From positions 75,892,811-75,956,810 of the forward strand of contig OZ020589.1 in assembly GCA_963971535.1 (NCBI GenBank): a stretch of DNA of 64,000 nucleotides, given 5' to 3'. Positions 1 through 11,384 of this stretch are shown in pieces. Each line of letters opens with the position of its first letter. The stretch's first letter is position 1. The position numbers and the translations under genes were made by a program. Source of the stretch: Notolepis coatsorum. Its lineage: Eukaryota > Chordata > Actinopteri > Aulopiformes > Paralepididae. The notes beneath the pieces were generated by a model. The model did no database searches and had not been told where the DNA came from. It was given only the letters and a program-made list of their open reading frames with translations.

Positions 1-75
1 TCCATTATTATTATTAGAAAGCGGGGGTCTTTGATTAAACACCTGCTATCAGAAGAATAGACAGTCAGATCCGCA

Positions 76-276
76 TTATGCTGTGGTTAATATTGTGATA
101 TTATTCAGGGTACTTCAGTATTCTGTCTTTAATATTGTGATATTATTCAGGGTACTCCAGTATTCTGCCTTTAATAATGTGATATTATTCAGGATAATCC
201 AGTATGCTGTGGTTAATATTGTGATATTATTCAGGATACACCATTCTGTTTTTAATATTGTGATATTATTCATGCT
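76..276. repeat. Minisatellite, about 42-bp unit, 4-5 copies
   Basis: The core TAATATTGTGATATTATTC recurs at about 88, 130, 172, 213 and 253, separated by variable TACTTCAGTATTCTGT-type spacers. Units differ by a few bases. The reading frame through it is open only because the unit lacks stops; it is not a gene. Confidence 0.85.
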
Positions 277-530
277 GTGATGTGAATGCCGCCCATGTTA
301 GTTTACCTTCAATGGAGAAGTGCATTAAATAATTTGTATGCAGCATTGTCTATCGCAGAACACATTCCATTGTGGGAAGAGTGTATGCTTGGTTTCATTC
401 CAGCCTTGCCTAAACACCAGCTGATGATTTCACTAATTGGCTCACCTCTTCAACTAACTCACCTGGTGAAATGTATAGTTAAAATGAAAACTTGGCCCAC
501 GATGGAATGAGTTTGAGACCCCTGGTCTAT
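277..530. other. No gene seen
   Basis: Unremarkable sequence. A short open frame at 286-510 matches nothing I recognise. Confidence 0.5.
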
Positions 531-705
531 CCCTTTTTAAAAAAAATTACTTTTACTTTTTAGTACTTAAGTACATTTAAAAGTAGGACTTTTTTACTTT
601 TACTCAAGTGTGTTTTTAGCCAGATACTTAGACTTTTACTTGAGTCCGATTTTGAGACGGTACCCATACTTTCACTTAAGTATAATTTTTGGGTACTTTT
701 TACAC
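531..705. repeat. TACTTTTACTT/AAGTA-rich dispersed repeat
   Basis: Interspersed ACTTTTACTTGAGT, TACTTAAGTACAT and ACTTAAGTA motifs on both strands form a partly self-complementary tract. It resembles a short non-autonomous DNA transposon common in fish. No clean target duplication was found, so the family call is tentative. Confidence 0.4.
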
Positions 706-714
706 CCTAATTGC

Positions 715-2010
715 GTTAAGATGAACTCTCTATCAAGGTTCTCTTATCTTGTCCAGTGCCTGCCTATCTTTCTTCCCCACTCATTCTTTCACAAAATTTA
801 CAGCCTAGTGTCTAAATTCATTTGGAATAATAAAGTTCCCAGAATTAGTAAAGCTCTATTGCAAAGGCCTAGACCTCTGGGTGGCATGGCTTTACCTAAC
901 TTCAGAGCCTAATATTGGGCAGCCAATCTCAGAATCATACAGCACTGGTTACAGTCAGACAAACCTCTGGTGTGCCCTATGTGGGTTGACATCGAAGCCT
1001 CATTCGTCAAACCTGCCTCACTAACCGGTCTTATACATGCCCCCAGTGGTTTTCCAATGGCCCCCTACTCCAAAAATATTATTGTTAAAACTACATTCAG
1101 AATTTGGAATCACTTCAGACGCCACTTTGGGTTTCAAACTCAATCCCACTTGGCCCCGATAGCAGCTAACCCTTTATTTCACCCCTCACTGATGGATGGA
1201 GCATTCTCCTTATGGGCCTCACTCAGTATTAACACACTAGGTGACCTGTATATAGATAATGTTTTTGCCTCTTTTCAGCAATTATCAGAGAAATATTCAA
1301 TCCATAGCCGATATTTCTTTCGGTATCTACAGATTCGTAGCTATGTTTGTAGCATTAACCCTATATTTCCCAACCTTCCAGAGGTTACACCTATCGACTC
1401 CTTTTTAACCCCGATGTCTTCCACCAAGGGCAGGATATCGACTTTATATAATCTCATTCTCTCCTTATGTCCCACCCCAATACACAATATTAAAAGTAAA
1501 TGGGAGGAGGATTTAGAGGAGGAGATCTCGGATGACATTTGGGATAACATTCTGCGTCTTGTTCATTCTTCTTCTATTTGTGCAAGACACGGGCTGATAC
1601 CATGCAAAATTGTTCATCGAGTACACCTCACGAAAGTCAGATTAGCCTAAATATATGAGGATATCGATCCTATATGTGATAGATGTCACTCGGCCCCAGC
1701 CACATATACTCACATGTTTTGGACATGCCCCTCCTTGCACAGGTATTGGACAAATATTTTTGAGACCATCTCGGGAAGTATTGAGACAAATCTTGAACCA
1801 AATGTATTGACAGCGCTTTTTGGATACTCTCCACCTATTTTATCACTTTCAAAGCACAAAGCACACATTGTGGCATTTACCACTCTACTGGCCAGGCGGC
1901 TGATTCTGTTTAAATGGAAGTCCGCTGCTTTCCCCGGCCCTCTCACCTTCACTGGTGAAGGATGTCGAAGTTTTTTCAATGTATATATTGGGGGAGATGA
2001 CAGCATCTAA
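715..2010 (+). pseudogene. L1/Tx1-like LINE ORF2, C-terminal fragment
   Basis: A single frame reads for about 430 codons with two in-frame TAA stops (910-912 and 1648-1650) and no frameshift. It carries L1-type ORF2 signatures after the reverse transcriptase: KFIWNNKVPRI near 820, GGMALPNFRA near 880-910, and a Cys/His cluster (CDRC, then HMFWTC) near 1680-1730. The RT catalytic core and endonuclease are absent, so this is a 5'-truncated dead copy. The same protein layout occurs in the longer element at 5284-11161, but the two are clearly diverged subfamilies. It would have acted in target-primed reverse transcription. Confidence 0.85.
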
Positions 2011-2970
2011 AGGTGCCAGGTCAGAGAGGTAGATGTGGTGGTGGAGACAGGCAGAGAGAGAGTGTGTTAGATAAGGATTGAAAGTGCAGACGGGCTTTGG
2101 ACGTTTAGTGTGTGGTAGGAGCTGATTAACACCCTGCAGATGAGGCTGTGCTGTTCTCATCACCAGCTGATAGCTACAGCGTTTGTTTGGGGTAAGTTAA
2201 TATCAACATTGCCGTTGCTATAGTGATCTGGGTCAAAATAGCAGAATGGTCAGAGAGAGAGAGAGTTTGACACCACTAGAAACAGACGTTTAATGTGTGT
2301 GAAGGGTGAACAGCAGTTGCCATGACAGCGCGTCACATGGCAACAAGAAGAGGGGCGGGGCCTGTCATTGCTATGCCGAGATGATAATGATGATGATGAA
2401 TATTATAAATGTGAGTTTTCTTCCGGGTGTAAGTTAGATCTAGACACGAAGCTGATGCGAGCGGACGTGGATCAGAGACTTTCATCCCTCTCTCACCCTC
2501 GCCAGGGAGGGGAGATGACACATCATCATTAGCTTCGGCTAACGATAGAAGGGTTTTGGCTAACAACGAGGTCTCAGCCACCATTGGACTAAACAGCAGA
2601 AGAGACGATAGAATAATGAATTTAGTGTTCCATCAAAGACTTTTCAAGGACAATACGAAATGGGTAACATCTGAGGCTTTTGTTTATGTAATAAACAACG
2701 ATTCCAAGAAAGGTACTACACTGTCCAGTGTCGAATTCTTAGGTTTACGGATTGCATTAAAGGGGAATGACAAAGATTGTACAGCCAGTATGAGAAGACG
2801 TCAAAGAAATAAACACAACGCAGAACCCACACAAGTCAACAGATGAAGAGGTGATACTGGCTGATTGATCCAAATCTAACACTGGATTAGAGACATACTA
2901 TACTTTATCAAATTAGAAAAGATAAGATGTCTGAGAGGTTCTTCATCTATGTTCAAGAAAATGTGGGATT
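2011..2970. other. Mostly unique sequence, possible orphan ORF
   Basis: The 3' flank of the LINE tail holds short GA-rich and ATG/ATT-rich patches. An open frame at 2556-2846 (+, 96 codons, very basic C-terminus with a RRRQR motif) has no recognisable family and no clear promoter. I treat it as probable chance or transposon debris. Confidence 0.4.
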
Positions 2971-3446
2971 ATGGCGGCTGGGTGGCGCAGCGGACATTGC
3001 GCTCGTCACCAACGCAAGAGACACTGGTCTTCAATCCGGCTGTTAGCGTTGCCTCCGGCTTGGGCCGGCCGTCATACTGACTCAATTGGCAGAGTTAGCG
3101 GGAGGGGAGTCGAAGGGTGGTAGTCTGGTCGTTGTAAACAGCGACTCCTACAGGTCGGTCAGGGCGCCTGCACAGCAAAGACAGGAAATGGCGGGGGCAG
3201 TGTGAGCCTCCTACACGTTACTCCTCGCCAATGAGAGTCCGCGCTGGCAGGTGAAAAGAAGTGACTGGCTGCCTCCACATATATCGGAGGGGACATGTGA
3301 TGGGCTTCTATCCTCCCTACGACCGGCCAGTGGGGGGCACATGCGAGCAACGATCAGGACAGGGGAGGGAGAATTGGCACGAGAGGAAATTGGGATGGGA
3401 GAAAAATCACAGAAAAAGGGGGAGAAAAAGTAGATTAAAAAAAATT
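2971..3446 (+). mobile_element. tRNA-derived SINE, copy 1
   Basis: The head GGCGGCTGGGTGGCGCAGCG resembles the A box of a tRNA promoter and is shared with copies at 29685-30166 and 34266-34755. The body contains GACTCCTACAGGTCGGT and GCGCCTGC segments found in the other copies. It ends in an A-rich tail. Flanks AAGAAAATGTGGGATT (2955-2970) and AAGAAAACGTGGGGTT (3447-3462) look like an aged, slightly diverged target duplication. The B box is degraded. Confidence 0.8.
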
Positions 3447-3462
3447 AAGAAAACGTGGGGTT

Positions 3463-3892
3463 CATTCCTTGTGCTTGTGGATGATATACAGTTCCATACT
3501 ATTCCAGAATAGCAATTCTCATGCTGCTTGCTTGCATTCATCTGTGTGAACGATAATACAGTGTGATCTATTTGATATATATACATTGGAGAAGCATGTT
3601 TGGGTACTTGAACTTGTGCTATATATATATATGATATACTATTTTTATATATGTGTATGTATATATATATACTTTTGAGATAACTTTGATGTGCGACCAA
3701 GTCAGTGTTTGTTTCTCTTCTTGTTTACTTTTTCTTTTTCTCAGTTTAATGTTGTTATCTGTTCTATGTGGACAATGACAATACAATAATGCATATACTT
3801 TGACTTGTATGTCCTCAAATAAGTATAATAAACAAAAAAGTGAAAAGAAAAAGGAATTAGCCCAGATCACTCCTAAACTATACAATATTCAC
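3463..3892. other. AT-rich spacer with (TA)n tracts
   Basis: Short TATATATA runs lie around 3622-3672, with no recognisable gene. The region 3690-3840 is plain AT-rich sequence. Confidence 0.5.
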
Positions 3893-4100
3893 CACGGGAT
3901 AACGCGTAAACGTATACATGAAAAAATGTGTTTGACGGGAGAAAGTGACTATCAAATGACCATAGTATTGTCTCCATAGCTATAATATAGAATATAGATA
4001 TAGCTCTCCAGACATAGTGACGCACAGTGAAAATAGGCTATGGAAAACTGGCGCATTAGCTACAGGGATAAGGGTAATGGCTGGCGCTGAAAGTGTTAAG
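3893..4100 (-). mobile_element. piggyBac-like (TTAA) MITE fragment
   Basis: Read on the minus strand it matches the start of the fragment at 62003-62260: TTAA-proximal GGCGCTGA / TCAGCGCC, the GTGCGTCACTATG motif, CTATATTATAGCTATGGAGA and GGGATAACGCGT / ACGCGTTATCCC. It ends at a TTAA near 4097. No transposase is present. Confidence 0.65.
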
Positions 4101-4220
4101 GACCAGCCAGTCACTAGAACGGGTTGCATAGGTACCAAATTTCCATTCCAATAATGACATAGTATAAGGAGGTAGCTATAGGAGGATGATGATATTACCG
4201 GCTTTATCCTTGGGAATAAA

Positions 4221-4518
4221 ACGTAAGGTTATCCTATAACCCTAGTTATATGAATACTGGCTGAGCGTCTCGCTCTGCCTTCTGAGATATCATTATCTCC
4301 AGCACCTAGTGTGCCCATGGAAACAAAACACATGCACCCACTTGCACATGAACACGCCACTCCCATGCGTGCCTCTACATTAGGCAGGAAGTGGTCACGC
4401 TTACACCCTTCGAAGTTCGAATTCCATACGTGGAAAACATCCAAGGGACCTCAGGGCGCTGAAGAGCGAGACGCTCAGCCAGTATTCATATAACTAGGGT
4501 TATAGGATAACCTTACGT
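4221..4518. repeat. Perfect 56-bp inverted repeat of the DIRS terminus
   Basis: The arm 4221-4276 is the exact reverse complement of 4463-4518, with 186 bp between. The arm starts ACGTAAGGTTATCC and ends GCGTCTCGCTCT. A partial third copy (ATACTGGC...GCGTCTTGCTCTGCC) follows at about 4528-4557. This fits a DIRS inverted terminal repeat plus internal complementary region, but that assignment is inference. Confidence 0.8.
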
Positions 4519-4764
4519 TATATTATCATACTGGCAATCGCGTCTTGCTCTGCCTTCTGAGATAAAGGGCAGAGCGGACGTGTGGCCACTTCAAATGCAC
4601 ACCCTGAGGGCCCGTAAGCCCCTAACAGGGAGGAGGGGAGTCCCATCCACCCGCCCGTCCTAACGAAAGTGTGGAAAAAAGGGGAACCAGGCACCCCCGA
4701 ACGCACAGCGCAAGCGGGACCACGTGTGACACAGCACTCCGTGGTCCACACCCACACACTCCCG

Positions 4765-5283
4765 CTAGCCCACCTGATGGCGGGATGCAGGAGAGGTCCC
4801 GGACCTCAGGACTGCCTGGGAGACAGAACCCCCAGTCATGTCCATGAGGTAAAACCTAACAAAAGGACTCGGGGAGGACCAGGAGGCCGCAGCACAGATG
4901 TCCTCCACCGAGCCCCCCCCCAACAGGGCCGCAGAGGCCGCCACACCACGAGTGGAGTGCGCCCTGATGCCCCTGGGGGGAACCTGTCCAGCCAACGTGT
5001 GGCAAAGGGCAATGCCCTCGCACAACCAATGTGACAGGCGCTGCTTGGACAGCGCCTTACCAGCGCAAGGGCCACTGTAACAAAAACAGTTGATCGGAAG
5101 CCCTGAGACCCCGCGTGCGACTAAGGTAAACCCTCAGTGCACGGACAGGACACGACAGGTGAAGGCTCGCCTCCAACCCACTAGCGTGAGGAGGAGGATG
5201 AAACGCCTGAATCACAATATCCCTGGAGCGAAAAGAGCTCCGGATATTCTTTGGCACGAAGACCGGATTAGGCCTCAGAATCG
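4765..5283 (-). pseudogene. DIRS tyrosine recombinase, C-terminal part, frameshifted
   Basis: On the minus strand one frame (about 5283-5057) reads AFHPPPHASG then LHLSCPVRALRVYLSRT. After a frameshift near 5030-5060, a second frame (5025-4765) reads RAHSTRGVA, then VEDICAAASWSSPSPFVRFY. These are hallmark motifs of DIRS recombinases: the HxxR pair in HSTRG and the nucleophilic Tyr in FVRFY, the tyrosine-recombinase active site. The family catalyses strand exchange through a 3'-phosphotyrosine during integration of circular cDNA. The N-terminal part and one catalytic Arg region are missing or scrambled, so this copy is dead. The parallel copy at 53081-53408 keeps an unbroken frame here. Confidence 0.85.
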
Positions 5284-5972
5284 CACCGCTATAGACACGC
5301 GATTAACCGTGGCGGAAGAAGATATGTCCGCGGTCGTGCAGGCGGCTGAGACCAATGTCGCGGGGATATTAAACTTGGAGGACAGGCTACGTGATTGTGA
5401 GATGAAGGCGGCAGACCTGGAGGACCGTGGTAGGAGATGCAATGTGAGAATATATGGACTGCCTGATGAAACGGAGGATGACGACCCGATAAGGTACCTT
5501 GAGGAAATGGTCCCAAAATGGTTCCCAAAGCTGGCTCGACCTGAGATCGAAAGAGCGCATAGGATCTTTAGACCCGCTACCCAGTTGAAGGGCGGACGTG
5601 CAAACCCTTGCACATTCATTTTCTGCTGCCTGAGATTCCAGACGAGACAGCACATACTGAGAGAGGCCAGACAGAAACCTCCGGTTGTGAATGGCTGTAC
5701 ATTGAGATTCGCCGCTGACTTTCGATTACACAGCTAAACGGCGAAGAGCATTCGCAGGCGCTATGGATCTGGCACAAGAGCGAGCTGTGGAGGTGTTTCT
5801 GCTATTCCCAGCAACGCTAAAGGTGAAGACGGGACGGGGAGAGGTATCATGCAACCGGCTGTTCAAGTCACCATCCGAGGCGAAGGACTACATTCGAAGA
5901 AGCAGTACGGTCGCTCCGACGGGGGGGAGCGGACAGGCCGCGGTGGAGCATGCGCCGAGCAACGGGCAATGA
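5284..5972 (+). pseudogene. L1-like ORF1 protein remnant
   Basis: The first frame (to about 5735) reads an acidic/leucine heptad-like segment likely to form a coiled coil, then RRCNVRIYGLPDETEDDD, the start of the RRM-like domain of L1 ORF1 proteins, then EIERAHRI. A one-base shift near 5720 moves the frame, and homology continues as RRRAFAGAMDLAQER ... VFLLFPATLKVK ... EAKDYIRRSS to a stop at 5970-5972. L1 ORF1p is an RNA-binding trimeric chaperone that packages LINE RNA. The true N-terminus is missing, because upstream of 5284 the frame lies in antisense DIRS sequence. Confidence 0.8.
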
Positions 5973-7122
5973 GGGGCTGGAGCGGGTACCTGAGGCGGGT
6001 ACCTGAGGCGGGCTTCACGCGTGGCCTGCTAACATGCTAGCTATCCAGGCTAGCGTCCCTATAGGAGCGGAGCTGATTCCACATGTGGGTGGCTAGCATA
6101 CAAGCTAACCAAGCTACCGTCCTCACTGCACGTGTGCTTTTAGCACACCGGCTAGCTAGCCGGCCCAGCATTATGATAAACACGTTCGACCGCTGCTTCC
6201 TCAACCCTCAAGACGGTAATACCTGACTTCTCTATACGGTACTGTTTCAATCACGAACATGATTACGGACTAATTGAATGTAATTCAGACGCCCTATACT
6301 CTTATCAGTTTTTTCATTATTATTTATCTCTTGCCCTTTTTATCATCCAACACTTGAACTACCCAGTAAATGGCGCAAGGATTGTTACGTTTGTTTATTA
6401 TCTTTATTCGGCTCTAACCGGGCGGGATGAAGATCACAATCTTCACTCAAACAGACTGAATATGCTTATGATCCGTCCATTCGAGGGGGTTGTTCCCCTT
6501 TGCAACGAACTGTATGCGGGTGGCAGGTCGAGGCTATCCTACCGCTGCGGACAATGTTGTGCATTTAACTCTCCTTCTTGTCATAACAGAATACAAGTCT
6601 GTCGCCGACGCTGCGCACCCTCAACGTGGACAGCACGGTAATGATCGGGGTTTGTTTCCACAATGGTGTTATTTCGACATGTGTTAAGAGTACGTCACTT
6701 TAATCAAGTTCAGTTCGGACGAACTATGTTTCATGTTCCTTTTTCGTATGCATAATGTTCTATGCACTGAATTCTATATAGACATAGATTGATACTCTCT
6801 GTTGAGAGACGGGGGAGTCCCCCTATTCCTAATTTGTTACAATATACAATTCTGGTTAGAATGGTAAAGTTACATAATGTGGTCCTGGTTGCTGTGACCC
6901 GGTCACAGTGCCAGGTGATGTTTGATCGACATCGGACAAGATATTTGAGAGGGGGGGGGGGGGGGGGGGGGACACACAGGTTTTTTAGTTTTTTTTCCCT
7001 TTTTGCTCGCTCTATTGTATGTCTGCTCTTGCCCAACAGGTCCTTAGCGTGGGGTTGTGTATATATTGTGGTGCTCTACTTCAGGGGAATCGCGTTCAAT
7101 CATACTGCAACCTGGTTGGACT
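5973..7122 (+). other. LINE inter-ORF region
   Basis: No coding similarity was recognised in these 1.15 kb. There are GCTAGC-rich short repeats near 6025-6160, two tandem GGGTACCTGAGGC units near 5985-6010 and a 21-base G run at 6951-6971. Several short open frames are present but none resembles a known family. It could contain a further nested insertion that I could not delimit. Confidence 0.45.
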
Positions 7123-10100
7123 ATGGCTAACTTAAACATCTTGATCTGGAATTCAGGGGGGCTTAATATTCTAATGTGTATGACGCACAGTTTTATACTG
7201 CACTCACTACAGAGATGCTGAAACTACCTGAGTACTCATTCATAGTGGGTGCTGATTTCAATGCCATGTGGGATCCATTGATTGATCAATCCGGAGATGC
7301 TTTAACCCACGATCAAAAGCAGGCGTCCGCGGCCCTACGTGGCTGGTCTTGACACAGGGGTTATGGATATGTGGCGGTTACTCAACCCAACCTCGCGAGA
7401 CTACTCTTTCTTCTTCGCAAGACATAAAACTTTCTCCAGAATTGATTATGTCTTCTCCTCCCCTAGGCTATTCGATAGTTTTGACGTTGAATTGAAGCCC
7501 ATTGCACTGTTAGACCACAAATACATCCTCCTTAAGGGTTCACTCAGCAAAATGACGTCTCGTGCCCCTAGATGGCGCTTTAACTCAACACTGCTGAAGA
7601 ACGAGGAATTTAATCTACAATTTAAAGAGAAGCTCATTGGATTTGTGCAGTTTAATGCTGGTTCGGTACAGGACCCCAGAACTTTGTGGAATGCGGTCAA
7701 GGGGTTTATTAGGAGTAATACCACGCTATTTGCTTCCAATCTCCGCAAGGGGCGTCTCTCCAAGTTGGTGGAATTGGAGGAGCTGCATAAAACAATGATG
7801 TCTTCTATGCAGCGCAAATATTCTAACCGACTGGAGCTCCAAATTAAAGTGGTGAAAAAGGAGATAAACTCCATTTTAAGACAACAGTCTGAATTTCAAA
7901 TGCACAGAACAAGACAACACTATTACTTTCATGGCTCTAGACCAAGTCACCTACTGGCTATGAGGATATGGGCCAGCGATCAATTTGCGGATATCCCTGC
8001 CATTAAGAACCAACAGGGGGAGATAACCACCAACCCCAACAAAATCAATGATACATTTCGCTCATTTTATTCCAACCTGTACGAGTCGGAAGTGGTCTTT
8101 GATCACGCCAAGCTGGAGGACTATCTTAGTCAAATTAACCTACCACAAATCTCAGAGGAGGACGCAAAGCGGTTAGCTGAACCTATCACACTAGATGAAC
8201 TCAGGGAAGCAATTGCGGACATGCAGCGGGGCAAGGCTCCTAGTTGGGACGGCATTCCACCGGAACTCTATACTGCGTTTTGGGATATACTTGGTCCCTT
8301 ATTACTTTCAATGATTTTACACTCAGTCGAGGAGGGCAATTTCTCCAGGGATGTCAATATGGTACTTATATCTGTTCTACTCAAGAAAGATAAGGACCCC
8401 ACGGAATGTGGCAGCTATAGACCCTTAAGTCTCCTCGGAGCCGATCTCAAGCTATATGGTAAGGTGCTAGCCATCCGACTTCAAAAGCACATGACGTTTC
8501 TGGTTAACCCCGATCAGACTGGCTTTATAAGAGGCCGACTGGTCACGGATAATATCAGACGGTTACTACACGTGATTGACACCAGTAAGGATGTTGCAAC
8601 CCCTACGGCCGTCATGTCCTTAGACGCGATGAAGGCCTTTGACAGACTGGAGTGGTCGTATTTATGGGCAGTACTAGGAAGGATGGGATTGGGCGAGGGT
8701 TTCATTCACATGATCAAAGTTCTCTACACAGGCCCGTCTGCCATGATCTTGACAGGGAAGCTTTGCTCACCACTATTCGCTGTTTCGCGCTCTTCTAGAC
8801 AGGGTTGTCCTCTTAGCCCAGGACTCTTTGCTCTTTCACTCGAACCCCTAGCGCAGTACAAATAAGGCAATCACGGGTTATATCCCCTGTGTCAATTAAG
8901 GGCACACATCACCATATCAGCTTATACGCGGATGATGTACTCCTATTTATGCAGAACCCGGCCCTCTCTCTGCCCTACCTTCTCCAAGTAATAGATGACT
9001 TTGGCAGCCTATCTGGATTTAAGATCAACTGGCCAAAATCAGCCTTCCTTCCACTCAACGAGGCTGCGAAGGCAACCCTCCTTCCAGTAAATATTCTCAT
9101 GGTAGATCACTTTAAATGCCTTGGGGTTGAAATATTCCCGACTGTTAACCAGACTGTAAAGTATAACTACTCCAGCTTGGGTGACAGGATTGCGAAGGAT
9201 TTTGACAGGTGGTCCAAATTAAATAACTCATTACAGGCCCGCGCCTCAATAATTAAGATGAATGTCTTACCTAGAATTAATTTTATTAGCTCCATGCTTC
9301 CGTTGTCTCCTCCTGTTGGTTACTGGCAAAAACTGCACTCTGCTGCATATAAATTCGTCTGGAATAACAAACGCCCACGCTTAAAGAGAACCACTGCACA
9401 GAGGAGTAAATTGTACGGGGGTTTGGCATTTCCGGACTTCAAATATTATTTCCAAGCATACTCTCTATGACCTCTTATCACGTGGTTTGACGCTCAAGCG
9501 GCTGTTTCCTGGCGTCCATTGGAGGAGGAGATGGTGTCCCCACACAGATTTCAAGATATCGTGTATACCAACATCTCAATTAAACAATGCAAATTACGAT
9601 TTGGCCCTCTGATCACACATGTGATCCAGATTTGGCGTGATACCCAGAGAACTCGCACTAACCGCCATAAATGGCACACGCACTCCCCACTGTTCAATAA
9701 CAATTTGCTCCTTATTGGACAACGACCCATTAGATTCCCCAGATGGGAGGGGAAGGGTATCCATGTATTGAGGGATATTTTCAATGACTCTGGTATCCGG
9801 TCTTTTCAGGACCTATCCAACGAATTTGATCTCCCCTGTAGTTCCTTTTTCTTTTATTTACAAATGAGGGCAGCTCTAAAGGCTCACGGAGTCCCATGGG
9901 ACGCTCCACCAGAACGACACTGGTTTCACAAATTCTTTTATGACAGAGAGACATCGAGAGGCTTCGTCTCTGACTTTTATCGGCACTTACTTACGGCCTC
10001 ATATAAAGACCTACCCTTAGATACGATTTGGAGAAAGGATATCCCTGAGTTGGATATAGATTTTGATTGGGATGCGGTATGGGAAAATATTAGGCTATCA

Positions 10101-10436
10101 TCACGCAACCCAGATCACCAACAGATCCATCTCAATTTTGTTCATAGGACTTATTTGACCCCCAGGCGATTGAACCTAATGGTGCCATTGGAACATATAT
10201 GCATATGTATTGGGAATGCCCTCCTGTTGAGATCTTCTGGGAAAATGTCACCACTCAGTTATCAGAGATTTTCTCTCTAACCATACCGGCCTTGCCTTCT
10301 GTTTTGTTGTTAAATGATGTTTCTCAGTTGCCGACCTCTGTACAAGTAAAGAGGCTCATTTTGGCTGGTCTGACCGCTGCCAAGAAGCTGATTGCCTCAC
10401 GCTGGATACAACCAGATAAGTTATGTCCGAAGGTAT
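7123..10436 (+). pseudogene. L1-like ORF2 (endonuclease remnant, reverse transcriptase, C-terminal domain)
   Basis: The ATG at 7123 starts MANLNILIWNSGGLN, the usual opening of the apurinic-type endonuclease. It jumps almost at once to DAQFYTALTTEMLK and GADFNAMWD, so about 100 or more endonuclease codons are deleted. The frame then changes near 7345. The RT domain follows: [51 protein letters not shown] (7339-8865), then after a frameshift near 8855 the catalytic YADD at about 8925-8936. A TGA at 9468-9470 breaks SL-stop-PLITWF; a CGA-to-TGA change would explain it. The C-terminal domain runs to 10436 with another shift near 10185 before HMYWECPP. The protein would nick DNA and reverse-transcribe the LINE RNA. 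Confidence 0.9.
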
Positions 10437-11161
10437 AGGTTCTCACCTATCTTGATGTTATTTATTTGGAGATTTCCACTGCACGTGTCATAGGTGTTAA
10501 TGAGGCCAATATCGCGGTCTGGTGGGCTGTGGTGGAAAAATTTAAAGAACGCATATGACTCTGGAAATTGAGTACTGAATAAGGTATTATATTGATGTCT
10601 CACATTGGGGTCCTGGGGCGAGAGGGGGGGGGGGGGAGGGTGGAGGGGAGAACGAGCGAATATTCATGTATGTTGATGGTTATGGTGTTTTTTGTATTTT
10701 TGTTTTGTTTATTATTTTTCATTCAATATTGATCCTATGTATATTTTCTGACCCCCTTCTGATCTGGGTCTGGTGATCGTGGGCTCGGACTGGGGGGGGG
10801 GGGGGGGGCACGGTTCGGGGTCTCTGCGGGTCGAGGCACTAAAGAGGCGTGGTGCTTTGGCTCGCGGGGGGGCCGGGCTGTGGGTCCTCCGGGGTTGTGG
10901 CTTGCGGGTGTCGGGCCTGGTGGTGGAGGGGGTTCGGTAAGCCCCTTTTTTATAGTAAAGATTTTATTTTGTTATCCTTTTACTTTGTGACAACTTGTTT
11001 TGACTGGTTGTGTATCCAATATATAATAGGTCTAATTTATTGTCTAATCATTGTTGTGTTAGTTTGTGTTCTTGGATGTCTGTTATGTATTATTGTCATT
11101 ATTGTGCTGTGTTGTTTCTTGTTTGAAAAATGAAAATAAAAAAGATTTGATAAAAAAAAAA
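10437..11161 (+). other. LINE 3' UTR with G runs and A-rich tail
   Basis: G runs of 13 (10624-10636) and 17 (10792-10808), then GGGT/CGGGG-rich sequence to about 10940, then T-rich sequence and an A-rich end (AAAATAAAAAAG, then an A run) at about 11131-11161. A G-rich 3' UTR is common in L1 elements. Confidence 0.7.
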
Positions 11162-11162
11162 G

Positions 11163-11365
11163 TTACTAGAAAAGTCCACCCGGACCAATATAATCGACGC
11201 ACAGCCCAATACACAGTTTCAAAGGATGTGCAATACCGGCCGCATCCTACCAGGCAGCGGTATTGGACTTTTGCGATCTCAGACTCATTCCCTATGATAA
11301 CACCAGGCTCCCTGGATGGATAATTAATGGAAATATCGAATAAAATAAATAACAATCAAAGAGAA
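11163..11365 (-). mobile_element. piggyBac-like MITE fragment
   Basis: Shares CAATACCGGCCGCATCC, TTTCAAAGGATGTGC, TCAGACTCATTCCCTATG and GGAAATATCGAATAAA with the copies at 41880-42010 and 50570-50710. Both ends are missing. No coding capacity. Confidence 0.7.
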
Positions 11366-11384
11366 GGGTACAGAGTAGGGGAGA

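Larger units (their letters stand above)
4221..5283 (-). mobile_element. DIRS-type tyrosine-recombinase retrotransposon fragment, copy 1
   Basis: The segment is shared with 51093-53410. Transcribed leftward it holds the C-terminal part of a DIRS tyrosine recombinase and, beyond it, a terminal inverted-repeat structure. DIRS elements integrate with a tyrosine recombinase instead of a DDE integrase or endonuclease and typically end in inverted repeats plus an internal complementary region. RT and RNase H are not present. The homology stops at about 5283, where the L1-like element begins. Confidence 0.8.
5284..11161 (+). mobile_element. Decayed L1-like (Tx1/Swimmer-type) LINE
   Basis: In order: an ORF1 remnant (5284-5972), a 1.15-kb inter-ORF stretch, ORF2 with an endonuclease remnant, reverse transcriptase and Cys/His tail (7123-10436), and a G-rich 3' UTR ending in an A-rich tail (about 11120-11161). 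It has several frameshifts, stops and an internal endonuclease deletion, so it is not autonomous. The 5' end abuts DIRS sequence directly, and I found no target duplication. The subfamily name is by resemblance only. Confidence 0.85.

Noticed and set aside
2556-2846. A new 96-residue gene
   Set aside because: No family, no splice or promoter signals, and length is within chance expectation.
4058-4078. ACAGGGATAAGGGTAAT resembling an I-SceI homing site
   Set aside because: It lacks the required 18-bp arrangement and lies in a MITE fragment; coincidence.
4765-5283. Phage-type integrase or horizontally acquired bacterial recombinase
   Set aside because: HSTRG and ASWSSP-FVRFY motifs and repeat context fit eukaryotic DIRS retrotransposons.
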